Below, piece after piece: positions 7,896 through 16,383 of a stretch of DNA of 64,000 nucleotides. The stretch covers positions 1 through 64,000 of the forward strand of contig JAJRPG010000096.1 in assembly GCA_024280855.1 (NCBI GenBank), given 5' to 3'. Within the stretch, counting starts at the first letter, position 1; the number at the start of each line of letters is the position of its first letter. The translations under genes were made by a program, and so were the position numbers. The notes beneath the pieces were generated by a model. The model saw only the letters and a list, made by a program, of their open reading frames with translations. It was not told where the DNA came from and did no database searches. The stretch comes from Planctomycetota bacterium (GTDB taxonomy: Bacteria > Planctomycetota > Phycisphaerae > UBA1845).

Positions 7896-8121
7896 TCGTG
7901 ATCTCCCCTTGTCTCCTCACCCTAGCGGGTCGCCCGACCCGCCCCAACGCCGAGCGCAGCACATCGATTGCATATTCGAGGTATACAAGCGTTCCAACCA
8001 ACGCATCGCCGTCCAACGCTGCCACCAGTGCGGCGTCCAGCGCGTCGATGACGGCAAGTGGTCTCATCGCGTCGCCGGACGATGGCATGCCAGTCTCCTC
8101 GTCACAGCTTGCCTCATCCAT
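7846..8121 (-). CDS. Hypothetical small protein
   Basis: About 91 residues; no family recognised. Core AVIDALDAALVAALDGDALVG resembles an amphipathic helix pair. ATG 8121 overlaps the TGA of the upstream gene (stop at 8114-8116), an arrangement typical of coupled translation, which is the main reason to believe it. Its own 3' end overlaps the next gene by 50 bases. Confidence 0.5.
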   Translation of the reverse strand: MDEASCDEETGMPSSGDAMRPLAVIDALDAALVAALDGDALVGTLVYLEYAIDVLRSALGRVGRPARVRRQGEITNENDKTRCEAGHMRVV

Positions 8122-8407
8122 TGGGAAACTTCCGCCTGTCCGCGCAGTTCGCGTGCGGAGCTTCGGCGTCATCCGGCTCCCGATCCCCGGCAGGCAGGCA
8201 AAGCCGCAGGACAGCAGCCAGCAGCAGCGAGACCGTATGCTCGTATTCCGCGAACGCATCCAGCAGGCGCGCGGCCGAGTCCGCCCGCGCCTTCCGTTCC
8301 CGCGACGAAGAAGTCCCCGTGCATGGCATTCCCGGCACACCCTCCCCGGCGGTGGCTGTCTTCCCGGCGTCACCGGACGGCGGCGGTGTCTGTTTCGTTT
8401 CGCTCAT
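8114..8407 (-). CDS. Hypothetical small protein
   Basis: About 97 residues. A polar, low-complexity N-terminus (MSETKQTPPPSGDAGK...) precedes a helical segment (LLDAFAEYEHTVSLLLAAVL). ATG 8407 has a strong GGAGGGGG site upstream, and the longer track frame to 8545 is not needed. No family recognised. Translationally coupled to the gene at 7846-8121. Confidence 0.6.
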   Translation of the reverse strand: MSETKQTPPPSGDAGKTATAGEGVPGMPCTGTSSSRERKARADSAARLLDAFAEYEHTVSLLLAAVLRLCLPAGDREPDDAEAPHANCADRRKFPNG

Positions 8408-8469
8408 ATCGAATCCCCCTCCATTCGCTCGTCTACGAGCCATTTTTCGTGGCAAAAACGCAAATAGGT

Positions 8470-8886
8470 TCATAGAAGTCCCAATTCCGAAAGCAACCAT
8501 TGCAACTGACCCGCAATCGTTCTGAGCCTTGCCCGCTGCCCCCAATCCCTAATCAGTCCGCCTTGCTCCATCAGGGCATCGACGATTTGCTGGGCGGAAA
8601 TCGTGCCGTCCTCGTCGAACAGAAGCCTTGCAACCCGCAACCTCCCGGCCAAATCGTCCAGGTCTTCGGTCTTCGGTTTAGACGGCAACGCCTCCGCCCA
8701 CTCCGCTATGACTGTGTACGGAGTCTGCGCAGGCCAAGTCGGCACGAGTTTCAAGTGGTTCCTTCCCATCCTGCGTATCATTCCGCGCACAGCCTGACGC
8801 CGTACGATCTCCTCGTCGGTTTCCGGCTCGCGTTCTACGGCCTGCGCATCGGTTGGGAACTTCACCGTGTCGCATTCCCCGGTCAT
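8470..8886 (-). CDS. Hypothetical small phage-like protein
   Basis: About 138 residues, start ATG 8886 overlapping the TGA of the upstream 47-residue gene (ATGA). N-terminal half is acidic then basic (EIVRRQAVRGMIRRMGRNHL), C-terminal half hydrophobic-helical (LAGRLRVARLLFDEDG, IAGQLQWLLSELGLL). No domain recognised. Its place in a chain of overlapping short genes next to a primase suggests a plasmid- or phage-type accessory function. Confidence 0.6.
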   Translation of the reverse strand: MTGECDTVKFPTDAQAVEREPETDEEIVRRQAVRGMIRRMGRNHLKLVPTWPAQTPYTVIAEWAEALPSKPKTEDLDDLAGRLRVARLLFDEDGTISAQQIVDALMEQGGLIRDWGQRARLRTIAGQLQWLLSELGLL

Positions 8887-9026
8887 CCGACCCGCACGAT
8901 CCGCCGTAGGGTGCCGCCGGGGTTGCGGGCGAGTGCAGCGATCTTGGCCATCGCCGGGGTGTTCGCCCTGATGGTCTCGGTGACCGTGGAGCCGTTCCAG
9001 TTGACCTCTACATCGTATGTGTGCAT
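8883..9026 (-). CDS. Very small protein (47 residues)
   Basis: Starts at ATG 9026 after GAGGG. Sequence MHTYDVEVNWNGSTVTETIR looks like a short beta-hairpin protein, followed by a helix and GGTLRRIVRVG, resembling small phage regulators or structural peptides. The track frame extends far upstream through repeat DNA, which is not coding. The stop overlaps the next start by ATGA, supporting real translation. Family unknown. Confidence 0.55.
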   Translation of the reverse strand: MHTYDVEVNWNGSTVTETIRANTPAMAKIAALARNPGGTLRRIVRVG

Positions 9027-9047
9027 CGCATTGCCCTCTGAGAGAAA

Positions 9048-9066
9048 GCCGCCCCGGAGGGGCGGC
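9048..9066 (-). repeat. 19-bp GC palindrome, copy 1
   Basis: On the minus strand it reads GCCGCCCCTCCGGGGCGGC followed by TTTCTCTC, sitting just upstream of the 47-residue gene. Identical core to copies at 9197 and 9411; terminator-like. Confidence 0.6.
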
Positions 9067-9196
9067 TGAACAGGAGCCGCACGGCTCCACCGAAGTGCAT
9101 GGCGATGACATCTGTATTGCCTACGGAAGCACGCAGAGGCCGATAGCGTCGGGGTTGGTAGGGAGGGGCTGGGGGTCTTACGCCGAAGGGTCACAG

Positions 9197-9215
9197 GCCG
9201 CCCCTCCGGGGCGGC
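9197..9215 (+). repeat. 19-bp GC palindrome, copy 2
   Basis: Same GCCGCCCCTCCGGGGCGGC core, on the plus strand, followed by TTTCTCTTCC. Opposite orientation to copies 1 and 3. Confidence 0.6.
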
Positions 9216-9410
9216 TTTCTCTTCCGAGGGTAGCCTGACACCGTGTGTGACACCGCCCCGCAACCGATGGCTCGTCACGAGCCGCGCGCCGGCACCGCAG
9301 TGGTCACGGGACGCCGGGGTATGGCGACGCTGCGAGTGCCGAGACATTCGCATCGAGTCGGGGGCATCGGTGTCGGATGGGAGGCAGAGAAGCAACCGCT
9401 TGAAGGGAAA

Positions 9411-9429
9411 GCCGCCCCGGAGGGGCGGC
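9411..9429 (-). repeat. 19-bp GC palindrome, copy 3
   Basis: Same core, minus orientation, followed by TTTCCCTTC. It lies about 240 bases downstream of the primase stop and may end that transcript. The gap 9027-9669 holds these three palindromes and the 9508 hairpin and no gene I can support. Confidence 0.6.
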
Positions 9430-9507
9430 TGAAAGCATGAAGAACATTGGAGTTACGCGCGAAGCCCCCGGCGACGGAAGGTCAGCCGAACGACTACCTC
9501 AAAGGCA

Positions 9508-9527
9508 GGGCGGGCGCAAGCCCGCCC
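9508..9527. repeat. Hairpin GGGCGGGC-GCAA-GCCCGCCC
   Basis: Perfect eight-pair stem with a GNRA-type tetraloop in the gene-free stretch downstream of the primase. No clear T-tract on either side, so its role as a terminator is uncertain. Confidence 0.5.
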
Positions 9528-9669
9528 ATGCTCTACGGTGTGGCTACGGGTTCCGTTGTTCAGCCGCGCTGCCACCGCCCCCCAAGACCAATCAAAGATG
9601 AAACCCAAAAGGGGGCTTCCGGGGGGGCTTACTTTATAGATACCCACCAAGTGGGCGACGACTCCGCAA

Positions 9670-11400
9670 TCAATTCCGTTTCGACCTGCGCCGCCCGCTC
9701 AAGACGCTGCATAGGCTTTCCCCGTCCTCATCCCGCTTCGCCCCGCGCGCCGACCAATCCGCCGTCGTCTCATGGCGGTGCCGTTCCCACGCCAGCAGCG
9801 ACACGACAGGGATCGAGATGTCGTACAGTCTCGTTCGCTTGTCCGGCAGGTACTCCGCGACCTGCACGACGAACCCCGTGGTCAGCAAGTGCTTGAATCC
9901 CCTGTACGCCATTCGCCTGCCGTCACGGCTGAGACCCTGAGAGCAGGCTACGAAGTCGCTCGGCTTCGCGTCGTCTTCGTTGCAGTCATGCCGGGTGTTT
10001 CGTTCCGACTCGTGCGTGGCGAGCCTTACGCGACCAAGCCGTTCGATGTCCCGCCTAGCGTGCAGTGAGTGACGGCGGAAGCAGGAGAGGCCGCGCCGGT
10101 GCGCCACGGCGGTCAAGTAGCGGACGAACCCCGTGAGCCAGTCGCGGAAGCCATCGGCGTCGGCTTGCGTCCAGTCCGGCGGAATGTGCATCGCTATCTC
10201 ACGCACGCAGTCCTCCAAGTCCTCGATGGGGGCGTAGTCGGTTTTCGGCACATGAGCCTTGGTGTACCAGTTGGCCACGAGCGCATCGACCTGGCTCAAC
10301 ACCTGAGCGAGCCGCTCGTTCGCGCCCTCCGAGGTTCCGGGGTAGCACGCGATGAACCGCTTGACGATGCGGCAGGCGTCCCGCTTCGACATACACATGT
10401 CTCGATGACACCACAGGATTAGGGCAAGCGTGGTGGAGTGCCGCTCGCCACAGCGGAGGTCTCCGAACGCGCGGTGGGCAGCGTCGATGATCGCCTCGTC
10501 GCCCCCGTCGTCGAAGGCCAGAAGCTCGTCCAGTCCGTCGGCGGTGGTGCATCGGGGATTGGTATCCGCGCAGCCCTGCCTAGTGGTCTGGGCAGGGGCG
10601 TTCCGTGGATTGCGACCAAGCTCTGTGTCCATGTACGCGGTGACTTCTTTCGGTTTCAGCGTTAGCGCAGCTTCGATTTCCTCGATGGCGGGGAAGCTGT
10701 CCTCCTCGTGGATCATGCGTGCGCGGCGGAGCCGTCCCCGTTCGAGGCTCTTGGAGTGGATCGAACCGGGGAGTCGAAGCTGGTGCATCGCCGGAATTGT
10801 CTTTCCGTCGCCGAGAAGCTGCGCGCAGAGCCGTGGCATGACGGTATTGAAGCGTTCCCGGTCGATGGGTTCAGCCAGCACCCAGTAGGCGTGCAGGGAT
10901 TTCCCGCCGCTCCACACGATCATCGTCGGGGTCACGCCGAACGAGTGCAGTCTGTCCCACTGCTCCCTCACGGTGCCTCTGTCCATCTCGCACCACAGCG
11001 CCTGGCATGTCTCAACATGGGCGTTGGTTCTGTGGTAGCGATTGACCGGGAACCGCCCGCCGTCCTTCCGGCCTGTCCACTTCACCTCAAGCTCCTGCTT
11101 GGACAGGCAGACGCCGATGAATGCGCCATTCGTTCTCGTGTTCCAGACCTTCTCGCTGATCCGCAATCGGCTGTCACGGCAGCAGAGGCACAGCGAATCG
11201 TTGGGGTGGCTCTTGATTTCCCTAGTGAAGTTGACGGTAGTGCAGTGGTGCGTCTTCCCGCCTTTCCTGTCACGGTGAGGCTTGCAGCACTTCGGCCCGG
11301 CCAAGCGGCGCAGGAATCGTTCCGTCTCATCTGGGTAGACCCTGCGCTGGCGGCGCTTGGGCTTACCCTCGCTCCGGCATGTAACCATCTTCCTGCCCAT
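9670..11400 (-). CDS. Primase/replication-initiator-like protein of the mobile element
   Basis: About 576 residues from ATG 11400. The N-terminal part has a Cys/His-rich segment (CCKPHRDRKGGKTHHC and LCLCC) that may bind zinc. Residues about 120-230 contain CEMDRG, a conserved SGGKSLHAYWVL and a QLRLPGSIHSKS, the signature order of RepB- or archaeo-eukaryotic-type primases of plasmids and phages (acidic pair, SGxGxHxYW, LR-PG). The C-terminal half is helical with no helicase motifs, ending in a segment that could be winged-helix. It would prime replication of the element. I cut the track start back because the first 64 codons are arginine-rich, shadow-like sequence. Flanked downstream by the palindrome repeats. 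Confidence 0.65.
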   Translation of the reverse strand: MGRKMVTCRSEGKPKRRQRRVYPDETERFLRRLAGPKCCKPHRDRKGGKTHHCTTVNFTREIKSHPNDSLCLCCRDSRLRISEKVWNTRTNGAFIGVCLSKQELEVKWTGRKDGGRFPVNRYHRTNAHVETCQALWCEMDRGTVREQWDRLHSFGVTPTMIVWSGGKSLHAYWVLAEPIDRERFNTVMPRLCAQLLGDGKTIPAMHQLRLPGSIHSKSLERGRLRRARMIHEEDSFPAIEEIEAALTLKPKEVTAYMDTELGRNPRNAPAQTTRQGCADTNPRCTTADGLDELLAFDDGGDEAIIDAAHRAFGDLRCGERHSTTLALILWCHRDMCMSKRDACRIVKRFIACYPGTSEGANERLAQVLSQVDALVANWYTKAHVPKTDYAPIEDLEDCVREIAMHIPPDWTQADADGFRDWLTGFVRYLTAVAHRRGLSCFRRHSLHARRDIERLGRVRLATHESERNTRHDCNEDDAKPSDFVACSQGLSRDGRRMAYRGFKHLLTTGFVVQVAEYLPDKRTRLYDISIPVVSLLAWERHRHETTADWSARGAKRDEDGESLCSVLSGRRRSKRN

Positions 11401-11613
11401 TCTTCTCCGTCTTCCCGCGACGGGTCTTCCGCCACATCTAGTTCTAGCGGAGAGCGCAGTGTTCTCGATTCTCCGTGATCGCTGGCCGGAGCCTGAATCT
11501 GCTCCGATCCGCCGAGACGGAGCCGAAACCTCCCTCACAGCCCGGAAACAGCGCTTCCCCTGCCGGATTTGGCGGGTACAGTCTGATGGCAATGGTGCCG
11601 CGAGGACAAAGAC
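11401..11613. other. Divergent intergenic region
   Basis: 213 bases between the primase and the plus-strand gene at 11614; presumably holds both promoters, though I cannot point to a clear pair of boxes. Confidence 0.35.
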
Positions 11614-11934
11614 ATGGCTTTGACGATAGTAATCAAGAGGGATGGCGTAGTGACCGCGAACGGGGACAGGTATGTAACGCTGGACGGGCCGGGGCGCACA
11701 GGTCTGCTGTGCAGGGTCGCCGTCAAGGGCTGCGAGGCATGGTGCCTAATCTGCGGGCGCGTCCAGCCGGACAACCAGTGCGGCTCGTGTGAGGACGCAA
11801 ACTGCGCCGGGACGAACATCGGAAGGGCTGAGGAAGACGACCCGTACGATCTGGATGACGACCTCACGCCCGATGTCATCGAAATGGCGAAGATGCTTGA
11901 ATATCGTCTTCGCCAACAACACGGCGAACGATGA
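11614..11934 (+). CDS. Small Cys-rich hypothetical protein
   Basis: 106 residues. N-terminal half is a beta-rich segment (MALTIVIKRDGVVTANGDRY). The centre holds CEAWCLICGRVQPDNQCGSC plus a further Cys, spaced like a zinc ribbon. The C-terminus is acidic (AEEDDPYDLDDDLTPD) and ends in a helix. The family is not recognised. First gene of the rightward side of the element, divergent from the primase; possibly a DNA-binding accessory. Confidence 0.55.
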   Translation: MALTIVIKRDGVVTANGDRYVTLDGPGRTGLLCRVAVKGCEAWCLICGRVQPDNQCGSCEDANCAGTNIGRAEEDDPYDLDDDLTPDVIEMAKMLEYRLRQQHGER

Positions 11935-11981
11935 CGCCGTGACGGACGGCTACGCATTTCCGCGATCTGGGTGGGCGGCAA

Positions 11982-12257
11982 TCACTCGTACTGGCTGTGG
12001 TACTGGGTGAGGACGCCGCGCATCCGGTCGAGGATGTGGGAGGCGACGCTCTCAAGCGAGAGCTTGTTGTGGCAGTCCCCGCACGAGCAAAGTCGCCCCT
12101 CCTGCTTTTCGATTTGCGAGCAGAGTTCCGCGAACATTTCGTCCGCCCGTGCCTCCGGCAACCCACCCTCGACCGCCTCGGAAACCACGATCTCAATCAG
12201 TACCTTCAACAACCCCATAGGCTCATTCCAATACGCGGCAAGCTCTCGCTGTTTCAT
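11982..12257 (-). CDS. Hypothetical small protein with CxCxxC
   Basis: About 91 residues from ATG 12257, which is preceded by GGAGG; ATG 12269 is possible. Helical (AAYWNEPMGLLKVLIEIVVSEAVEG), with RLCSCGDCHNKLSLE near residue 70, a possible metal site, and a C-terminal helix. Related in style to other short planctomycete plasmid genes but not assigned to a family. Convergent with the gene at 11614. Confidence 0.5.
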   Translation of the reverse strand: MKQRELAAYWNEPMGLLKVLIEIVVSEAVEGGLPEARADEMFAELCSQIEKQEGRLCSCGDCHNKLSLESVASHILDRMRGVLTQYHSQYE

Positions 12258-12489
12258 GTTGCCCTCCATTCCGCAATCGCCGTCACGGTAAGACAACACA
12301 AGACAACGACCTATTTTCCCCTCGGCCAGTAGACCGTGAGCAGGAGCGAAATCCGCTGTTAGGCGACATCCCGTAGCAGCCACAGAGGACGAGGCTGAAA
12401 CTGGAGACACCACGATAGAACTACTACAGGAGCGAGTGCTGTGGATGGCACTCCCGAACGGAGAACGAGAAGGAACAGGGAGAAATCAA

Positions 12490-12942
12490 ATGTTGGAATC
12501 GAATGACAAGTGTGAACATTGTGGCGTCAACTTGGACGAGTACGACTATTGCAGTGAATGTGGTGAGCTGGCGTGCGAGGCCTGCATGGAGCATGAATCG
12601 GATTGCGTGATAGCCATCAGGCTGAGGCTCGAAGAGGTGGAGGCGTTCCTGCTCGACCCGGATGACATCCCCTTGGGCGAGCTGAGAGACCTTGCCGCAA
12701 ACCACCTGCGGCGGGAGCTACAGCGGAAAGGGAAATGGGACATCGACGAGAACCTACTTCTGGCAACCGTCGTAGGCGGAACGGTCGCGGAACTGAAAAC
12801 CAACGCGAGAGAGATGGCTCTCGTGGAGCAGCCGGAACTCCAAGACAAGCTCCGCGTGCTGGAGCTGGAGACGCAAGAGCTTGCCGTTGCCGGACTCGTG
12901 CCGAGCGACAGCGATGAACCTGAAAGGAGGGAGATAGCGTGA
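12490..12942 (+). CDS. Small zinc-finger protein (B-box-like Cys pairs)
   Basis: About 150 residues from ATG 12490 after AGGGAG. The N-terminus has CEHCG, CSECG and CEACMEHESDC, a run of four Cys pairs typical of a treble-clef or B-box-like zinc site. The rest is helical and charged (RLRLEEVEAFLLDPDDIP, LLLATVVGGTVAEL). The last codons overlap the next gene (GTGA). The role is unknown; such proteins often mediate protein or nucleic-acid binding. Confidence 0.55.
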   Translation: MLESNDKCEHCGVNLDEYDYCSECGELACEACMEHESDCVIAIRLRLEEVEAFLLDPDDIPLGELRDLAANHLRRELQRKGKWDIDENLLLATVVGGTVAELKTNAREMALVEQPELQDKLRVLELETQELAVAGLVPSDSDEPERREIA

Positions 12943-13229
12943 AAGTCAAGAATGCAATTGCGCAACTCGAAAAGCACATTGGCCCGGTGGAGGTGACTTC
13001 CTGCGAAGATCGGGCGAAGTACCGCGCAGTGCCACCCGGTGGGCAAACAGGGATCGAATTTTCGACGACACCTTGGACGGATGAGATTCAGTCTCTGCGC
13101 GTTCGCACTGAGGGAGACGAGGACGACCCTTCGACAGATTACCGCGCTGGGTCGTGGTTCAGGAACATTAAGCAAGCGATTGAATTCGTCCAAGCATACC
13201 GCTGGCCTTCTGAGAGCCATGAAGACTAG
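12939..13229 (+). CDS. Hypothetical small protein
   Basis: 96 residues beginning at GTG 12939, overlapping the preceding stop and following AAAGGAGGGAG, a strong ribosome site. Sequence (AIAQLEKHIGPVEVTSC, GIEFSTTPWTDEIQSLRVRT) looks like a compact alpha-beta domain seen in several uncharacterised phage and plasmid proteins. Family not recognised. Cotranscribed with the zinc-finger gene. Confidence 0.6.
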   Translation: MKVKNAIAQLEKHIGPVEVTSCEDRAKYRAVPPGGQTGIEFSTTPWTDEIQSLRVRTEGDEDDPSTDYRAGSWFRNIKQAIEFVQAYRWPSESHED

Positions 13230-13474
13230 CCGAAATCCTCTCGCCCAATGAGTGTCCCTATTGGACGGAGGCGGACTGAGCTGCGTGGCCTCACGGCGCG
13301 TCGGTCGTCGCTGCGACCCATAACCCGGCGATGGCCGAATGATTCACGGCGTTGCGTCGTTCCGGCTCATGTTGCTTGGACGGAGAACCGATCAAACCGT
13401 AGTGTGGTGTGGCACGGAATTTCCGCCACGCAATCTGCAATCCGTGGTTTCTGAACGAAGGGCGGTGGCGTATC

Positions 13475-13777
13475 ATGCCGAGTCAACAAACACTCCGAGA
13501 GATGGCAAGTCCCGTGCAGCGGATCGAGGAGCCGGATATTCGTGAGCAGATGAAGGAGGCTGGCCTCATCTGGGGCTGCGACACCGCGTCCGATTGCGTC
13601 GCCCTGTTCTACGGCAGGGAGATGCTTGAGGACATCTCCAAGGGCAGGGATTCCGAGTTCGACCCCCAGATAACGATTGCCTTCGAGTTGGACTTCCGCA
13701 CCGAGGAACTGGAATACCTGTGTGCGGCAGTCCAGAAACTTCGCGGAGCGCACTGCTACCAGTCCGAGGACGATTGA
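13475..13777 (+). CDS. Hypothetical small protein
   Basis: About 100 residues from ATG 13475; the track start at 13409 adds an unsupported basic leader. Contains EMKEAGLIWGCDTASDCVALFYG-like core (Cys pair seven apart) and an acidic C-terminus (AFELDFRTEELEYLCAAVQKL). No family recognised. Continues the rightward run from 12490 after a 245-base gap in which I see no gene. Confidence 0.5.
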   Translation: MPSQQTLREMASPVQRIEEPDIREQMKEAGLIWGCDTASDCVALFYGREMLEDISKGRDSEFDPQITIAFELDFRTEELEYLCAAVQKLRGAHCYQSEDD

Positions 13778-13879
13778 CGGTCAGTGGCAGCGCGAGTCTA
13801 CTTACCTGCGTGTCGCCCCAAGGGCGGTTCGCCCAGAAAGACGGACACGGCTGCGTCACCACCATGCCGTTTACTTCCT

Positions 13880-14179
13880 TTATTCGGAAGACACCTGCCC
13901 GCGCCGCACGAGCAGCCACGGCACGCCGTCGTCGGGAACGACCTTGATACCCTCGCGCCCGATCTCCAACTCATGGGCAGACAATACGACAATATCGCCA
14001 GCGACACCGACCGCCGAAAGCGTACCCTTGTCTTCTCGTTCGGAGATTTCCCAGACACTTTGCCACGAATCCCCATAGTGTTCTTCGATGATGCGATTGA
14101 ACGACTGGACACCTTCGAGCCAATCGCATTCGCATACGACAATTTCGCCTTCCGGTCGTTCATGGATTAGCACCGCCAT
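13880..14179 (-). CDS. Hypothetical small protein
   Basis: About 99 residues; AGGAGG directly upstream fixes ATG 14179. Beta-rich, with IVVCECDWLEGVQSFNRIIE, VAGDIVVLSAHELEIG and a C-terminal LLVRRGQVSSE. Family not recognised; could be a small phage-type regulator. It is upstream of nothing on its strand except the gap before 14321 and runs in the opposite direction to the gene at 13475. Confidence 0.55.
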   Translation of the reverse strand: MAVLIHERPEGEIVVCECDWLEGVQSFNRIIEEHYGDSWQSVWEISEREDKGTLSAVGVAGDIVVLSAHELEIGREGIKVVPDDGVPWLLVRRGQVSSE

Positions 14180-14320
14180 TTCACCTCCTGTCAGAGCAAC
14201 GAGCCGTGGCAACAAAGACTAAATAGAAGGGAGAGGACGGGGTTGGTTACTGGTGGCGGGCTTGCGGTGAGCCGTTGGGTTCATTCGATTCGAGCCTTCT
14301 TGAACCGCATACATTCGATT

Positions 14321-15319
14321 CTAAATTTCGTTGCCCCAAGTATCCCATCCATCGACTGCGGAACGCGCGAACAACTCCAAGTACGGGCTTGGGCTGATTT
14401 TCTCTACGATTGCCCGAAAAACTTCTGGCTTCTCGCTATGCGCGAGGCGGTCGTGTTCGACCCAACTTCGCTGGTCTGTTGCCCGGCCTGCCAGATTGCC
14501 TCGGCTCGCTATTAGCAGAAATTCGTGGCTCACTCTCAAGATATTTCCTAAACCGAGCGGCTTTACCCACACGAGCGTGGACTTATACTCAAATCCCCAA
14601 GCGTCAATCACCGTGAACGCCTCCCGAAGGAATGAATTGGTCGTCCACAACCAAAGATGTGCTTGTGTCTTGACCCGCTCCAATACAGGCAACTCGCAAA
14701 TGTCGTCGATGCTCATCGTCGGGTAGTGATTTATTGCCGCTGCTCTGCTAGCCTGATTGCGATATGGCCACGGCGGGTCGGCGTAGATTGTGCCATAATG
14801 ATTGGTTGGCAGCGCGGACAGCGGCGTCGCCTTGTAATTCTTCGAGCCATATTTTTTCTGTTTTTGCCTTCGCTGTTGTATCTTGGCAAGTTGTAGCACG
14901 CCCGCAGTCGTCAGCTCCGCTCTTGTGTCTCCGGCCTTAGCTTTGTCCATTGTTTCTTGGAGATGCTCCTCGAATATCCTTTCCGGTATGTTTGCGATGG
15001 TCTGCCAGCGGGAGGATTGCATTCTGGTCAAGCCCAATTCCATCAATGTAGGCAAGGAAACCTGTAACATCGTGTTACTGGTTTTCTTAGGCCTCCCGCC
15101 CCCGTTCTTGTCTGTCTCTTGCAACAACTCGCCCGCTCGTCGCTCAGCTCTTAACTTGATCTCCGCGCAGTTGTTTTGCATCTCCAACGACTCGCCCGCC
15201 TGTTTGGCATAAGCGCGCAACGCTTCTGCCTTGTCGCGCGTCTCCTTCACCTCGCTTATGTTCGTGGAAAGCGCCAATTCCCGCTTGGCTTTCCGAAAGT
15301 GGGCAAGTTGATTGTTCAT
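14321..15319 (-). CDS. MT-A70 family adenine-N6 DNA methyltransferase
   Basis: About 332 residues from ATG 15319, which overlaps the stop of the TPR gene (ATGA). The first 150 or so residues are helical with ParB-like or KorB-like character (RAERRAGELLQ, RWQTIANIPERIFEEHL). The C-terminal half is an MT-A70 methylase: IYADPPWPYR (DPPW catalytic motif), TQAHLWLWTTNSFL, LVWVKPLGLGN, SEKPEVFRAIVE and YLELFARS. The family methylates adenine N6 using S-adenosylmethionine. This architecture is common in phages and plasmids. It is the last gene of the minus run containing BREX but is not a standard BREX gene, and PglX already supplies the BREX methylase. A separate protective or regulatory methylation is possible. 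Confidence 0.85.
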   Translation of the reverse strand: MNNQLAHFRKAKRELALSTNISEVKETRDKAEALRAYAKQAGESLEMQNNCAEIKLRAERRAGELLQETDKNGGGRPKKTSNTMLQVSLPTLMELGLTRMQSSRWQTIANIPERIFEEHLQETMDKAKAGDTRAELTTAGVLQLAKIQQRRQKQKKYGSKNYKATPLSALPTNHYGTIYADPPWPYRNQASRAAAINHYPTMSIDDICELPVLERVKTQAHLWLWTTNSFLREAFTVIDAWGFEYKSTLVWVKPLGLGNILRVSHEFLLIASRGNLAGRATDQRSWVEHDRLAHSEKPEVFRAIVEKISPSPYLELFARSAVDGWDTWGNEI

Positions 15320-16347
15320 GCCTGCGCTTTCAACCATGCCACGGACTTCCGATGCCCCTTCCACGCTGGGCGCAGGCTGACCGCCACATGCTTGGCCTCG
15401 GACTCCTCGCCCGGCGAGTAGTAGTCCGGCAGCGTACGCGGCATCCTTTTCGCCCCGGACAGGTACGGCTCCACGAAGGCGTTGTTTTTTCTCGCCTCGG
15501 CGAGCAGCGTCACCGCCTTGGCCTCGTCTCCGGCGAGGTGTCGTTCGAGAATGCGAGACCATCGGAATGCGGCGCTGCCGTCTTCCTCGTACTGATCGAA
15601 CAGTCGTCTCGCGCCGTCGAGGTCGGCGCGCGTCAGGTAGATCGCCAACAGCACTTCGCGGATGCCTTGATTGTCATTGGGGTTGAGTTCGAGCATCGCC
15701 TCGTAGTGCGCGATTGCCTCGTCGGTGCGACCCGCGTCGTGCAGCAGATCAGCAAGCTCCTGCCGCGCACGCATGTACGGTCGCGTCTCCATCAGTCCCC
15801 AGAAGTGGCCACGGTTCTCCTCGAAGAAGTCTTCGCCTAGAGCCTGCTCGCCAATCCATACGGTCTTCTCAAAGTTTTCGATCAGTTCATCATCAGACTT
15901 CGACCCGCCGTGCGCGAGAATGACCAGCGCGTCCACGCAACGACGATCCAAATCGACCGCCTGCATCGCCAATTCGACGGCGGTGTTGATGTTGTCCGAA
16001 TCCATCGCCTCGTATGCAAGCTCCTGCGCCTTCTCGCTGGCCGTGGGCAACGGCGCGCCAGCCCACGCGTTTAACTCATCGACGAAGGCGTCCATGTCGT
16101 CCTCGCTGGCGAACTCCTGCGATTCGAGCATCTTGTGGAACTCGCGCATGGTTTGCTCCATCGACATGCGGGACGGCGGCGACGGAGGAGAATCCGATCC
16201 GCCCGGCGAATCGCCAACCAGACGAAGGTTCGGTTCATCCGGTTTCTTCGCCTGCTCCCGCCGCAGGGATTCCTGCCGTTGTTTCGTTTGACGATGCTTC
16301 TCGTTGCGCTTGCTGCGCCGACGGTCGTTCTTGTTTGATTTGCTCAT
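15316..16347 (-). CDS. TPR protein, ST7-like
   Basis: 343 residues. A lysine/arginine-rich N-terminus (about 45 residues) is followed by a helical region and TPR-like repeats. RPYMRARQELADLLHDAGRT and MLELNPNDNQGIREVLLAIY closely match the conserved block of ST7-type TPR proteins found in bacteria and animals. Function of that family in bacteria is not established; the repeats would bind a protein partner. It overlaps the methyltransferase gene by four bases, so the two are probably made together. The basic N-terminus could bind nucleic acid. Confidence 0.7.
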   Translation of the reverse strand: MSKSNKNDRRRSKRNEKHRQTKQRQESLRREQAKKPDEPNLRLVGDSPGGSDSPPSPPSRMSMEQTMREFHKMLESQEFASEDDMDAFVDELNAWAGAPLPTASEKAQELAYEAMDSDNINTAVELAMQAVDLDRRCVDALVILAHGGSKSDDELIENFEKTVWIGEQALGEDFFEENRGHFWGLMETRPYMRARQELADLLHDAGRTDEAIAHYEAMLELNPNDNQGIREVLLAIYLTRADLDGARRLFDQYEEDGSAAFRWSRILERHLAGDEAKAVTLLAEARKNNAFVEPYLSGAKRMPRTLPDYYSPGEESEAKHVAVSLRPAWKGHRKSVAWLKAQA

Positions 16348-16383
16348 TGTCCCGGCTCCCTGATTCTCCGGCGCGTCTTGATG

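Noticed and set aside
9027-9440. Coding frames through the palindrome region
   Set aside because: They translate GC repeats and give Pro/Arg/Gly-rich sequence with no start context.
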